A stretch of 64,000 bases of DNA. Origin: Streptomyces griseicoloratus. Lineage in GTDB: Bacteria; Actinomycetota; Actinomycetes; Streptomycetales; Streptomycetaceae. Position numbers and translations under genes: made by a program. The stretch covers positions 1 through 64,000 of the forward strand of contig NZ_JACVQF010000219.1 in the NCBI RefSeq assembly GCF_014534645.1, written 5' to 3'. The notes under the pieces were generated by a model. That model was given only the letters and a program-made list of their open reading frames with translations. It was not told the DNA's origin and did not search any database. This document shows, piece after piece, positions 34,728 through 44,795 of the stretch. Every line of letters starts with the position of its first letter. Position 1 is the first letter of the stretch.

Positions 34728-36527
34728 GTGAGCAGACCTGTTCCGGACAGCGACGCGGCTGTCCCTCACATAGCGCACGTCACAAAGGCCCTGGAGCGCT
34801 GGACGTCCGAACAGCCCGACCGCGTCGGATCGATCGGAACCGACGGCGAGGGGCTGACCTGGAGGGAGATCGCCGCTTCGACGCGGACCCTGGCCGGCCG
34901 CCTGGAGCGGGCCGGGGCCGGTGCGGGCGACCGGGTCGCCGTCATGGCGGGCCGGTCGCGCTACGCGCTCAGCAGCCTGCTGGCGATCTGGGCCAACGGA
35001 TCGTCGGCGGTGCTGCTCGACGAACGGCACCCGGCCGAACGCCTGCGCTGGATCGTGGCGGACGCCGGGTGCAAGGTGGTCGTGTCGTCGGAGCCGGACG
35101 CCGCCGGACTGGGCCTCACGCTGGTCGGGACGCACGGCTCGCACAGCCACTGCGCCGACCTGCCGCCCGGTGCGTTCGCCTGGGACGAGTGGGCCGACGG
35201 CGAGCGCCGGTCCGAGGCGTACGTCGTCTACACCTCGGGCACCACCGGCCGCCCCAAGGGCGTGCGCGTCGGCTCCACCGCCCTGGGGAACCTCCTGGCC
35301 AACGCCGAATCGCTCGGGTACCGGCCGGGCAGCCGGGCGGTCTCGGTGGTCTCCCCGGGTTTCGACGGCTGGCTGTGGTCGGTCCTCACCCCCTTCGTCA
35401 ACGGTGTCACCTGCGTCGCGCTCGACCCGGCGCGCGGGGACCTGGAACGGGACCTGGCCACATGGGAGATCGACTGCCTCTGCATGACCCCCTCGCTGTA
35501 CGCCACGCTCACCGAGCTGCCGAAGGCAGAGGTCGCCGTGGTGGCCGGCGAGCGCTGTCCGGACTCCCTGGCCGACCGCCTCCGGACGACGGCCGGCCGC
35601 GTCATCAACGTGTACGGGCCGACCGAGACCACCATCGCCGCCACCATGGCCGACACCGCCCGCGGCGACGACCCCCGCACCATCGGCCGGCCGCTGTCCG
35701 GCTACACGGTCACCGTCGTCGACGCCGACCTCAACGAGGTCCCGCCCGGCGTGACCGGCGAGATCCTCATCGGCGGCGCCGGGGTCGCCCTCGGGTACGT
35801 CGATGCGAGGGGGCCGGGCGCGGACCGGTTCGTCGACCGCGACGGCGCCGGGCACTTCCGTACGGGAGACCTCGGAGTGCTCCATGCCGACGGGCAGTTG
35901 AACATCCTCGGCAGGGCCGACAACCAGGTCAAGGTGGGCGGCTTCCGGGTGGAGCTCGAAGAGCTGGAGAACATCGCCTGCGAAGTGCCCGGCGTGGAGG
36001 GCGCGGTGGCCTACACACGCGGTGAGCCGCCCGCACTCGCCATCGGCCTCCAGACCGCCGCCGGTCATCCCCTCGACGACGACCTGCGCAGGCGGCTCGC
36101 CTCCGCGTTCGCCGCACGGCTGCCGCGTCAGCTGCGCCCCACCCTGGTGCATCACATCGCCGGCATTCCGCTGGAGCCGACCGGCAAAGTCGCACGGCGC
36201 GAGGTGGCCGGGCTCGGCGACGCCGAACTGGCGGCGCGCGGTGACGCGGAACGGGCGGCGCACGGTGACGCCGAGGCGGACGGCGCCGGGTCCGCGGGTG
36301 ACGACCACGTCCTCGGCGGCGTCCTGGAGGCGTGGAGCGGCGCCTTCGGGCATGCCGTCGCCCGGGACTCCGACTTCTTCGCCATCGGCGGACACTCCCT
36401 GCTCGCCGCCCAACTGGCCTCGCGGATCGAGACGGAGCTGGGAGTGACGGTCACGATCCTGGACGTCCTCACGGCCAGAACCCCCGGAGCACTGGCGAAA
36501 AGGATCGACGAAGCGAGGGCGGCGTGA
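34728..36527 (+). CDS. NRPS-like adenylation-thiolation didomain protein
   Basis: A free-standing A-T protein of 599 residues that activates an amino acid as AMP ester and loads it on its own carrier domain. Core motifs: YTSGTTGRPKG (168-178), NVYGPTE (294-300), FRTGD (377-381), GRADNQVKVGGFRVELEE (395-412), and the catalytic Lys487 in PTGKVARRE. The carrier motif FFAIGGHSLLA holds the phosphopantetheine Ser557. Asp213, which contacts the amino group of alpha-amino acids, is conserved; my hand-aligned specificity code is D-G-W-M-V-A-V-I-A-K, not one I recognise. The linker (497-517) contains a short GDAE-type repeat. No condensation domain and no MbtH gene nearby. GTG at 34728 follows AGGGGGAG. 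Confidence 0.92.
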   Translation: MSRPVPDSDAAVPHIAHVTKALERWTSEQPDRVGSIGTDGEGLTWREIAASTRTLAGRLERAGAGAGDRVAVMAGRSRYALSSLLAIWANGSSAVLLDERHPAERLRWIVADAGCKVVVSSEPDAAGLGLTLVGTHGSHSHCADLPPGAFAWDEWADGERRSEAYVVYTSGTTGRPKGVRVGSTALGNLLANAESLGYRPGSRAVSVVSPGFDGWLWSVLTPFVNGVTCVALDPARGDLERDLATWEIDCLCMTPSLYATLTELPKAEVAVVAGERCPDSLADRLRTTAGRVINVYGPTETTIAATMADTARGDDPRTIGRPLSGYTVTVVDADLNEVPPGVTGEILIGGAGVALGYVDARGPGADRFVDRDGAGHFRTGDLGVLHADGQLNILGRADNQVKVGGFRVELEELENIACEVPGVEGAVAYTRGEPPALAIGLQTAAGHPLDDDLRRRLASAFAARLPRQLRPTLVHHIAGIPLEPTGKVARREVAGLGDAELAARGDAERAAHGDAEADGAGSAGDDHVLGGVLEAWSGAFGHAVARDSDFFAIGGHSLLAAQLASRIETELGVTVTILDVLTARTPGALAKRIDEARAA

Positions 36528-37258
36528 CGTACCTGCGCTCCTTCACCGCTGCCGGGGAGAGCGCCGCCGCCACCGTGGTGGTGTTCCCGCAGGCGGGCGC
36601 GGGCTGCCTGCGCCTGCGCGCGACCGCGGCGGTGCTGCCCCGCGGGACGCACCTGCTCGGCGTGCAACTGCCCGGACGCGAGGACCGGGTGGCGGATCCG
36701 GTGGCCACCAGCCTGGCCGAGGTGGTCGATCGCGTCAGCGGCGAACTGCGCGAACCCGCGCGGCGTCGCCCGCTGGTGCTGCTGGGCGTCAGTCTCGGCG
36801 CGCTCATCGCCTACGAGGTGGCGAGGCGGCTCGAATCCACCGGGACCGCGGCCCGCTCGCTGGTGGTCGCCGCCGCCCGCTCGCCGGAACACTGGAGGAC
36901 CTTCCCCGCCGCGAACCCGCCCCGGGCGCATCTGACGGCCCTGCTCCACCCGTCGGTCCGCGAGTCCGGGCTCGCCGGGTACGCCGTCGCGTCCCTGCGC
37001 TCGGACCTGCGCCTCATGGCGGACTACCAGGTGCCGTCCGCGCCGCTGACCGGCACATCACTGCGATCGGTCTCGGGACGCCGCGACACGGTCGTCACCA
37101 CGGCGCAGATGGCCCGGTGGCGCGAGAGCGCCGCCGACTACCGAGGACATCAGGTGATCGAAGCGGACCACCACGAGTTCATGGACCCGGACGCCCTCAT
37201 CGGGATGATCTCCGATGCCGTGCCCGGCGCCGCTTTCCACCAGGCGGTGCGCGGATGA
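36524..37258 (+). CDS. type II thioesterase
   Basis: An alpha/beta-hydrolase thioesterase of 244 residues of the NRPS type II class, nucleophile in GVSLGALIAYEVA, His in ADHHEFMD near the C terminus, and the entry motif VVFPQAGAGCLRL. It can either release the carrier-bound product or clear misprimed carrier domains; in systems made of A-T protein, P450 and thioesterase (nikkomycin NikP1/NikQ/NikP2 logic) it is the releasing enzyme. The GTG overlaps the A-T stop by four bases, so the two are made together. Confidence 0.88.
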   Translation: MTYLRSFTAAGESAAATVVVFPQAGAGCLRLRATAAVLPRGTHLLGVQLPGREDRVADPVATSLAEVVDRVSGELREPARRRPLVLLGVSLGALIAYEVARRLESTGTAARSLVVAAARSPEHWRTFPAANPPRAHLTALLHPSVRESGLAGYAVASLRSDLRLMADYQVPSAPLTGTSLRSVSGRRDTVVTTAQMARWRESAADYRGHQVIEADHHEFMDPDALIGMISDAVPGAAFHQAVRG

Positions 37259-38451
37259 CGCAGCGGATGACACAGCTGACAGCGCCGGACCTGTTCGAGC
37301 CGGGTCTCTTCGAGGGCACCGGTTTCTACGACGTCTTCGCCTGGTACCGGGCGAACGACCCCGTCTCCTGGCAGCGCCCCGCCGGGGATCCGGACGGGTT
37401 CTGGAGCGTCACCCGCTACCACGACGTGGTCTCCGTGCACCGCGACAGCACACGGATGAGCTCGGCGAAGGGCATGCGGCTCGGCTCGGCGGACCATGCG
37501 GTCGGCGCCGTGGCGAACAAGATGCTGATCGTCGCCGACCCGCCCGACCACACGCGGATGAAGCGCGTGCTCATCCAGCCGTTCTCGAACGAGGTGCTGT
37601 CCAGGGCCGAGGAGTACGTGGAGGAGGTCGTCGCCGGCGTCGTCGCGACGGCCGTACGGCACCCCGGCCCGGACCTCATCGAGCAGCTGGAACGGATCCC
37701 GACCGACGTCATCTGCGCCATCATGGGCCTGCCCCGCGCGGACTGGGAATGGATCGGCAGGAAGACCACCGAGGCGTTCGAATCTCCGTCCGAGGTACAG
37801 CGCATCACGGCGAACGGCGAGATCTTCAAGTACTTCAGCGACCTGGTGCGCGAGAACCGCAGGACCGGCACGAACGCGTTCATCAGCGGTCTCACCGCGC
37901 GGAACTCCGGCGGCACCCGGGTGACGGACGAGGAACTGGTCTTCAACCTGAGCGGAATCCTGGCCGGCGGGAACGAGACGACCCGGTTCACCCTGGCCGC
38001 GCTCACGCTCCAGCTGGCGCAACACCCCGACCAGTGGGACCGCGTACTCCGCGGGGACGTCGAGCCGGCCGTCGCCACCGAGGAGGCGCTGCGCTGGTCG
38101 GTGCCCGGCATGCACGTGCTGCGGACCGCCACGGAGGCGCTGCGCATCGGGGACGTCGAGGTCGAGCCGGGACAGCGCGTCGTGACCTGGATCGGCTCGG
38201 CCAACCGGGATCCGGAGGTGTTCGACGACCCGGACACCTTCGACGTCGGCCGGAGCGGCAACCGGCATCTGAGCTTCGGCGCGGGCCGCCACATGTGTCT
38301 GGGGAGCCGGCTCGCACGGCTGGAGATCACCGCGTATCTCCGCACGCTGCGGGTCCGGGTGCGATCGATGACGCTGGAGGGCGAGCCGCGCTACAACGGG
38401 TCGAACTTCACCTGGGGACTGAACAGACTGCCGGTGGTGCTGCACGCATGA
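37255..38451 (+). CDS. cytochrome P450, aminoacyl-carrier beta-hydroxylase-like
   Basis: A P450 of 398 residues. The I-helix motif is LAGGNETTR, ExxR is EEALRW, and the heme loop FGAGRHMCLG gives Cys348. Its compact N terminus (FEGTGFYDVFAWYRANDPVSW) and GGNETTR motif resemble P450s such as NikQ and NovI that hydroxylate the beta carbon of an amino acid tethered to a carrier domain. Its place directly behind the A-T and thioesterase genes, with an ATGA overlap, supports this. Substrate unknown. The inner ATG at 37267 is an alternative start. Confidence 0.88.
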   Translation: MTQRMTQLTAPDLFEPGLFEGTGFYDVFAWYRANDPVSWQRPAGDPDGFWSVTRYHDVVSVHRDSTRMSSAKGMRLGSADHAVGAVANKMLIVADPPDHTRMKRVLIQPFSNEVLSRAEEYVEEVVAGVVATAVRHPGPDLIEQLERIPTDVICAIMGLPRADWEWIGRKTTEAFESPSEVQRITANGEIFKYFSDLVRENRRTGTNAFISGLTARNSGGTRVTDEELVFNLSGILAGGNETTRFTLAALTLQLAQHPDQWDRVLRGDVEPAVATEEALRWSVPGMHVLRTATEALRIGDVEVEPGQRVVTWIGSANRDPEVFDDPDTFDVGRSGNRHLSFGAGRHMCLGSRLARLEITAYLRTLRVRVRSMTLEGEPRYNGSNFTWGLNRLPVVLHA

Positions 38452-39632
38452 CAGGGACGACATCCGCTTCCCCGGTACGGGCGGTGACCCTGTGCCTCCC
38501 CGACGAGCTGTTCCATGGTGAACGGACCGACACCGCCGACACCGCCGGCATCGGCCGGTACGGCGAAAAGGCGATGGTGATCGGCGACGAGATCGCCGGT
38601 GCCGGGTACGAGGTGCAGACGGTGCGCCTCTCCAGCCCGGCGCTCGACCGGCCGATCGGCCACGACCGGCTCCGCGCGCGAGCCGCCGGTCTCGTCGAGG
38701 GCTGCCGGCGGTCGGGCGTGGGCAGCGCGTCACTGGGCGCGCTGCGGCCCTCCGCGCTCACGGGCTTGGAGCCCTCGGTCGTCGCGGACGTGCTGGTCGC
38801 TCACCCGTCCCTGTTCCTCGCCGTCGTCGTCGCCGACGGCGCCGAGGTGGACCACGCGGCCGTCGCCTTCAGCGGGGCCGTGGTCCGCGAGCTGGCGAGC
38901 CGCGACGCGGAGGCCAACTTCCGGTTCGCGGCGGTCGCCCACCTGGGCGCCAATGCGCCGCTGTTCCCCGGCTCGTACAGCGACGGAGGCGACGCGGGGG
39001 TGAGCGTGGGCCTCCAGTCGGCTGGCCCTCTGCTCGCCCGCGCCCGCGAGGCGGCGCCGGCCGGCCTCACCGGGGCGACGGAACTGACCAGGACCTGCCT
39101 GCACGAGCAGTTGGACCCCCTCGACGACCTCCTGCGACCGGCATGCGAGCGCCACGGCCTGCTGTTCCACGGCTTCGATCCGTCCCCGGCCTGCGCCCCC
39201 GACGCCGGCATCGGGGAGTTCCTGGAGACCGTGGGCGGCATCCGGTTCGGCACTCCCGGGACGATGGCGGCCTGCGCGGCGGTCACGGCGGGCATCCGCT
39301 CCGTCGGCCGGCCCACGGTCGGATACGCGGGACTGATGCTCCCGGTCCTTGAGGACAGGGTGCTCGCACTGGCCTGGCAGGAGGGCCGCATCGACACCGA
39401 CTCGGTGCTCGCGTACTCGTCGGTCTGCGGCGCCGGGATGGACACGATCCCCTTGCCCGCATCCACCCCCGAGCACGAGGTCACCGCCATGATCGCGGAC
39501 ATGGCAGCCCTGTCGGCCCGCTGGAGGAAACCCCTGTCCGCCCGGCTGATGCCGGCACCACCCGACTCCGACCCACACCGAACACAGTTCCGAGCAGAAC
39601 AGATAGTCAACATCGCCTACCCCACCAGATAG
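38448..39632 (+). CDS. DUF711 (UPF0210-type) protein in biosynthetic operon
   Basis: A protein of 394 residues of the DUF711 family, recognised by GTPGTMAACAAVTAGIRSVG and GYAGLMLPVLEDRVLALAW. The family has no firmly known reaction; an available structure (a streptococcal member) has been described as a large barrel related to glycyl-radical-type barrels. It ends the operon and its ATG overlaps the P450 stop by four bases, so it is very likely a pathway enzyme. No signal peptide or membrane helix. Conserved Cys in SSVCGAGMDT and His near the middle could be catalytic; this is a guess. Confidence 0.8.
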   Translation: MTGTTSASPVRAVTLCLPDELFHGERTDTADTAGIGRYGEKAMVIGDEIAGAGYEVQTVRLSSPALDRPIGHDRLRARAAGLVEGCRRSGVGSASLGALRPSALTGLEPSVVADVLVAHPSLFLAVVVADGAEVDHAAVAFSGAVVRELASRDAEANFRFAAVAHLGANAPLFPGSYSDGGDAGVSVGLQSAGPLLARAREAAPAGLTGATELTRTCLHEQLDPLDDLLRPACERHGLLFHGFDPSPACAPDAGIGEFLETVGGIRFGTPGTMAACAAVTAGIRSVGRPTVGYAGLMLPVLEDRVLALAWQEGRIDTDSVLAYSSVCGAGMDTIPLPASTPEHEVTAMIADMAALSARWRKPLSARLMPAPPDSDPHRTQFRAEQIVNIAYPTR

Positions 39633-39704
39633 CGCCCGCCGCCATGGCCGGGGCAGCCCGCCATCTCCGCTGCGCGTGATCCGCACGTGCCGCCAAAACG
39701 GCCA

Positions 39705-39729
39705 GGGCCCGACTCGACGAGTCGGGCCC
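39705..39729. terminator. bidirectional terminator between biosynthetic operon and ychF
   Basis: GGGCCCGACTCG (39705-39716) and CGAGTCGGGCCC (39718-39729) form a perfect 12-bp inverted repeat around one base. It lies between two convergent genes, 72 bases after the DUF711 stop and 18 bases after the ychF stop. Confidence 0.85.
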
Positions 39730-39747
39730 CTCTGGCGTGCGCATCGC

Positions 39748-40836
<1,089 letters not shown>

Positions 40837-40993
40837 GTTGCGACTTCCCGTACGTGAGGATGCGGAGAGGAGCCCGGCAGGGCCGATCCACCAGTCTACG
40901 GGGTGCGCTCCCCCGTACCGGCGCGGTGTCGAACGCTTGGCCAAGCTCCGTCCGACGGCGTGTCCGAGAGCCGATTCAGCACATAAAACGACC

Positions 40994-40999
40994 TAAGTT
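40994..40999 (+). promoter_or_regulatory. -10 element of a likely leaderless transcript
   Basis: TAAGTT ends six bases before the GTG at 41006. A TANNNT box at this distance is the usual sign of a leaderless mRNA; no ribosome site precedes the start. Confidence 0.5.
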
Positions 41000-41005
41000 G
41001 GTCCA

Positions 41006-41539
41006 GTGGAGCAACACAGGACGCGATCCCCGCGGTACGGACCGCGACGTGGCGGGGTGCCGCTGCCCCCGCAGGGAAGGGGTACCGAGGCAGCGGCGGT
41101 ACGGCCCCGGTACGGGCCCCCGTCGGCGCGGGCGCCGCGCCGCATGCCGAACCCGCGGCTGACCGGGCTGGGCTGCGGCCTGTTCTGCACGGCGGCGATG
41201 TCGGCGCTCGGGTTCCTCGACCACCTGCTGTTCGGCGGCTCGCCGGCGGTCTACGGCGTGCTCTTCCTGCCGGTGTGCGTGCTCACGGCGCTCTGGGTGC
41301 GCCGGGGGGACCTGCTCACCGCCCCGGTGGTCGTGCCCATCGCGTTCGCCGTGGGTCTGCTGCCCGTCGCCGACAGCGGCGACGGCACCGGCGGACGGCT
41401 GATGGGCCTCGTGACGGCGCTGGCCACCGAGGCCGGGTGGCTGTACGGGGGGACGCTGCTCGCGGGATCGCTCGTGATGGCGCGGAGGATCCGGCTGCTG
41501 CGGCGCAGGGCCGCCGCCCGCAGGCGTCCGGCCGGGTGA
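41006..41539 (+). CDS. small membrane protein, DUF6542-like
   Basis: A membrane protein of 177 residues. An Arg/Pro/Gly-rich cytoplasmic tail of about 47 residues precedes four helices (about 52-70, 80-97, 104-121, 132-158) and a strongly basic end ([18 protein letters not shown]). The type is common and conserved next to ychF in Streptomyces, function unknown. The GTG at 41006 lacks a ribosome site but has a -10 box six bases before it. It is convergent with ppgK, 4 bases away. Confidence 0.7.
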   Translation: MEQHRTRSPRYGPRRGGVPLPPQGRGTEAAAVRPRYGPPSARAPRRMPNPRLTGLGCGLFCTAAMSALGFLDHLLFGGSPAVYGVLFLPVCVLTALWVRRGDLLTAPVVVPIAFAVGLLPVADSGDGTGGRLMGLVTALATEAGWLYGGTLLAGSLVMARRIRLLRRRAAARRRPAG

Positions 41540-41543
41540 CGGC

Positions 41544-42284
41544 TCAGCCGGCCGCGCGCATCGCCGCTCCCACGATCCCGGCGTTGTTCTGCAGCTGCGC
41601 GGGGACGATCTCCGCCTGGACGCCCTGGATGTGGTGCAGGAACTTGTGGGCCTTGCGGCTGACCCCGCCGCCGATGATGAACAGCTCGGGCGAGAAGAGC
41701 ATCTCGACGTGGGCGAGGTACTTCTGCACCCGGCGGGCCCACTGCTCCCACGACAGGTCGTGGTCGTCCTTGGCCTTGCTGGAGGCCCGCTTCTCCGCGT
41801 CGTGCCCCTCCAGCTCCAGGTGGCCCAGCTCGGTGTTGGGGACGAGGGTGCCGTCGGTGAAGACGGCACTGCCGATGCCGGTCCCGAAGGTGAGCACGAT
41901 GACCGTGCCCTTCCGCCCGCGCCCGGCGCCGAAGTGCATCTCGGCGACGCCCGCCGCGTCCGCGTCGTTGACCACGGTCACGTCCAGGCCGCCCAGCCGC
42001 TCGCTGAACAGGGCGCGGGCGTCCGTGTCGATCCAGCTCTTGTCGACGTTCGCCGCCGTGCGGATCATGGCGCCGCCCGTGACCACTCCGGGAAAGGTCA
42101 GGCCCACCGGACCCGTCCAGCCGAAGTGGTCGACGACCTGCTTCACTCCGTCGGCCACGCCGTCAGGGGTCGCCGGGTGCGGGGTGAGTACCTTGCAGCG
42201 CTCCTCCGCCAGGTCGCCCCTGTCGAGGTCCACAGGGGCGCCCTTGATCCCGGATCCGCCGATGTCCACGCCGAAGATCTGCAT
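41544..42284 (-). CDS. ppgK: polyphosphate glucokinase
   Basis: An ROK-fold sugar kinase of 246 residues that phosphorylates glucose with polyphosphate or ATP. The phosphate motif DIGGSGIKGAPVD is at the N terminus; the substrate region LGHLELEGHDAEKRAS contains the HLE(L) and Lys features typical of polyphosphate glucokinases, and FGTGIGSAVF is the second phosphate loop. Cysteine motifs of zinc-binding ROK kinases are absent, as expected. It lies 29 bases behind ispH on the same strand. Confidence 0.95.
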   Translation of the reverse strand: MQIFGVDIGGSGIKGAPVDLDRGDLAEERCKVLTPHPATPDGVADGVKQVVDHFGWTGPVGLTFPGVVTGGAMIRTAANVDKSWIDTDARALFSERLGGLDVTVVNDADAAGVAEMHFGAGRGRKGTVIVLTFGTGIGSAVFTDGTLVPNTELGHLELEGHDAEKRASSKAKDDHDLSWEQWARRVQKYLAHVEMLFSPELFIIGGGVSRKAHKFLHHIQGVQAEIVPAQLQNNAGIVGAAMRAAG

Positions 42285-42313
42285 GGCTCCACGTTACGAC
42301 GGACGACTGACGG

Positions 42314-43321
42314 TCACGCTCCGGCGGTACCCGAGCCGCCCCGCTCCGCCACCAGGGCCGCCGCCTCCTCGCGCAGGTCGCGGCGCAGCTCCTTGGGCAG
42401 CGAGAAGGTGATGGACTCCTCGGCGGCCTTGACGATCTCCACGTCCGCGTAACCGCGCTCGGCCAGCCACTCCAGGACCTGCTCGACCAGCACCTCCGGC
42501 ACGGAGGCACCGGAGGTGACGCCGACGGTGGAGACGCCCTCCAGCCAGGACTCGTCGATCTCGTGGGCGAAGTCCACCAGGTACGCCTCGCGCGCGCCCG
42601 CCTGCTTGGCGACCTCGACGAGCCGCTTGGAGTTGGAGGAGTTGCGGGAGCCGACGACGATCACCAGGTCGGCCTCGGCGCCCATCTGCTTGACCGCGAG
42701 CTGGCGGTTCTGCGTGGCGTAGCAGATGTCGTCGCTGGGCGGGGAGATCATCTGCGGGAACTTGTCCTTGAGCGCGTCGACGGTCTCCATGGTCTCGTCG
42801 ACGGACAGGGTGGTCTGGGAGAGCCAGACGACCTTGGACGGGTCGCGGACCTCGACCTTGGCGACGTCGTCCGGGCCGTCGACGAGCTGGATGTGGTCGG
42901 GGGCCTCGCCGGAGGTGCCGATGACCTCCTCGTGGCCCTCGTGGCCGATCAGGAGGATGTCGTAGTCCTCCTTGGCGAAGCGGACGGCCTCCTTGTGGAC
43001 CTTGGTCACCAGGGGGCAGGTCGCGTCGATGGTGGCGAGGCGGCCGCGCTCGGCCTCCTCGTGGACGACGGGGGCCACGCCGTGCGCGGAGAACATGACG
43101 ATGTTCCCCGGGGGGACCTCCTCGGTCCGCTCGACGAAGACGGCGCCCTTCTTCTCCAGGGTCTGGACGACGTACTTGTTGTGGACGATCTCGTGCCGGA
43201 CGTAGACGGGGGCCCCGTACTGGTCCAGGGCCTTTTCGACGGCGATCACGGCGCGGTCCACACCCGCGCAGTAGCCACGGGGGGCGGCGAGCAGGACACG
43301 GCGGCCAGACGAAGCAGTCAT
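42314..43321 (-). CDS. ispH: 4-hydroxy-3-methylbut-2-enyl diphosphate reductase
   Basis: The last enzyme of the MEP isoprenoid pathway, 335 residues, cytoplasmic, reducing HMBPP to IPP and DMAPP with a 4Fe-4S centre. The three cluster cysteines are in [22 protein letters not shown] and [11 protein letters not shown]; the catalytic Glu region with [11 protein letters not shown] and the substrate Ser/Asn in [10 protein letters not shown] are present. ATG at 43321 gives the usual N terminus ([16 protein letters not shown]); an ATG three codons earlier is possible. It supplies prenyl units that the UbiA enzyme 9 kb away would use, though that need not be more than coincidence. Confidence 0.95.
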   Translation of the reverse strand: MTASSGRRVLLAAPRGYCAGVDRAVIAVEKALDQYGAPVYVRHEIVHNKYVVQTLEKKGAVFVERTEEVPPGNIVMFSAHGVAPVVHEEAERGRLATIDATCPLVTKVHKEAVRFAKEDYDILLIGHEGHEEVIGTSGEAPDHIQLVDGPDDVAKVEVRDPSKVVWLSQTTLSVDETMETVDALKDKFPQMISPPSDDICYATQNRQLAVKQMGAEADLVIVVGSRNSSNSKRLVEVAKQAGAREAYLVDFAHEIDESWLEGVSTVGVTSGASVPEVLVEQVLEWLAERGYADVEIVKAAEESITFSLPKELRRDLREEAAALVAERGGSGTAGA

Positions 43322-43421
43322 GGGCACCATCGTAAGGCCGCGTTCGGCGGGTCGGAGATCGCGTGGGCGCGGCGTCGCCGGGAAACTGACGGGGAGGTTC
43401 CGAGGCACTCGCGGAGGCACC

Positions 43422-44795
43422 ATGTCCGACGGCGGCACGAGGCCCCCCGGGGCCGGCGAGGAACACCGCCTGCGGCGCAGCCTGGGCTTCCGGGACCTGG
43501 TGGTCTACGGGCTGCTGTTCATCGCGCCCATGGCGCCGGTCGGGGTGTTCGGCACGCTGGACGCCAAGTCGCACGGCGCGGTGGCGCTGGTGTACGTCGT
43601 CGCCACGGTCGCGATGGCGTTCACCGCTTTCAGCTACGCGCAGATGGTGCGGGTGGTCCCGCAGGCGGGGTCGGTGTTCGCCTACGCGCGCGCGGGGCTC
43701 GGCAGAGGGGCCGGTTTCGTCGCCGGCTGGATGGCGATGCTGGACTACGTCCTCATCCCGGCGGTGGCGTACCTGTTCTCCGGCATCGCGATGGAGGCGC
43801 TGGTCCCGGCGGTGTCCCGCTGGGTGTGGACGGCGCTGGCGGTGGTCGTGACGACCCTGCTGAACCTGTGGGGCGTGCGCGCGGCGGCGCGGGTGGGCTT
43901 CCTGGTCCTCGCCATGGAGATCGTGGTCCTGCTGGTGTTCGTCGTGGCGGCGGTCGTGGTCCTCGCGCGCGACGGCGCCGAGCGGGGCTGGCTGTCGCCG
44001 CTGTCCGGGGACGGTACGCAGGGGGCGTTCGCGCTGTCGGCGGTGGTGGGCGCGGTGTCGGTGGCGGTGCTGTCGTATCTGGGCTTCGACGCGATCGCGA
44101 CCTTCGCGGAGGAGGTCACCGGGGGGTCGGCGCAGGTGGCGCGGGCGCTGCTGTTCTGTCTGGCGCTGGCGGGTGTGCTGTTCGTGGCGCAGACGTATCT
44201 GGTGGCGCTGCTGGAGCCGGTGTCGTCGGCGCGGCTCGCGGCGGAGCCGGAGCGGCAGGGTTCGGCGTTCTACGACGCCGTGGACGTCGCCGTCGGGACC
44301 TGGCTGCACGACCTGGTGGCGGTGAGCAAGGCGATCGGTGCCGCGTTCGCCGCGCTGGCCGGGCAGGCGGCGGCCGGGCGGCTGCTGTTCGCGATGGGCC
44401 GCGACCGGCGGCTGCCGCGGGCGCTGTCCAGGACGGATTCCGGGGTGCCGCGGGTGGCGCTGCTGGTCGCGGCGGTGATCACGCTGGTGGCGGCGGTGTG
44501 GGCGGCGCAGCGGGACGACGGCCTCGACCATCTGGTGTCGGTGGTCGACATCGGCGCGCTGACCGCGTTCACGCTGCTGCACGCGAGCGTGGTGGGGTGG
44601 TTCGCCCTCCGGCGCGCCGGAGGGCCGGTGAGCTGGTGGCGGCATGTACTGGTGCCGGTGCTCGGCGCGGCGATCACGGTCGCGGTGATCGTGGAGGCTT
44701 CGGGGACGGCCCAGGTGGTGGGGGCGATCTGGCTGGCCCTCGGCCTGGCGGTCCTGGCGATCCAGACACGCCGGGGCGTCCCGCCGGGCACGTGA
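43422..44795 (+). CDS. APC-family amino acid permease
   Basis: A 12-helix amino acid/polyamine/organocation transporter of 457 residues. Helix 1 contains the unwound motif [18 protein letters not shown], followed by [20 protein letters not shown], typical of the family; helix 6 has [17 protein letters not shown]. Substrate cannot be told; putrescine- or small amino-acid-type carriers are closest in look. GGAGG lies five bases before the ATG. The 3' end of the gene takes part in the repeat array that follows. Confidence 0.9.
   Translation: MSDGGTRPPGAGEEHRLRRSLGFRDLVVYGLLFIAPMAPVGVFGTLDAKSHGAVALVYVVATVAMAFTAFSYAQMVRVVPQAGSVFAYARAGLGRGAGFVAGWMAMLDYVLIPAVAYLFSGIAMEALVPAVSRWVWTALAVVVTTLLNLWGVRAAARVGFLVLAMEIVVLLVFVVAAVVVLARDGAERGWLSPLSGDGTQGAFALSAVVGAVSVAVLSYLGFDAIATFAEEVTGGSAQVARALLFCLALAGVLFVAQTYLVALLEPVSSARLAAEPERQGSAFYDAVDVAVGTWLHDLVAVSKAIGAAFAALAGQAAAGRLLFAMGRDRRLPRALSRTDSGVPRVALLVAAVITLVAAVWAAQRDDGLDHLVSVVDIGALTAFTLLHASVVGWFALRRAGGPVSWWRHVLVPVLGAAITVAVIVEASGTAQVVGAIWLALGLAVLAIQTRRGVPPGT

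Noticed and set aside
37117-37254. N-terminal extension of the second P450 by 46 codons
   Set aside because: It overlaps the thioesterase gene; the ATGA overlap at 37255 is the usual joint in this operon.
31488-39632. Mobile element or integrated island around the biosynthetic operon
   Set aside because: No integrase, transposase, tRNA or att-like repeats were seen; only the replaced synteny suggests exchange.
41544-43321. Functional link of ispH to the prenyltransferase operon
   Set aside because: ispH with ppgK and ychF is core synteny in Streptomyces, so the nearness says little.
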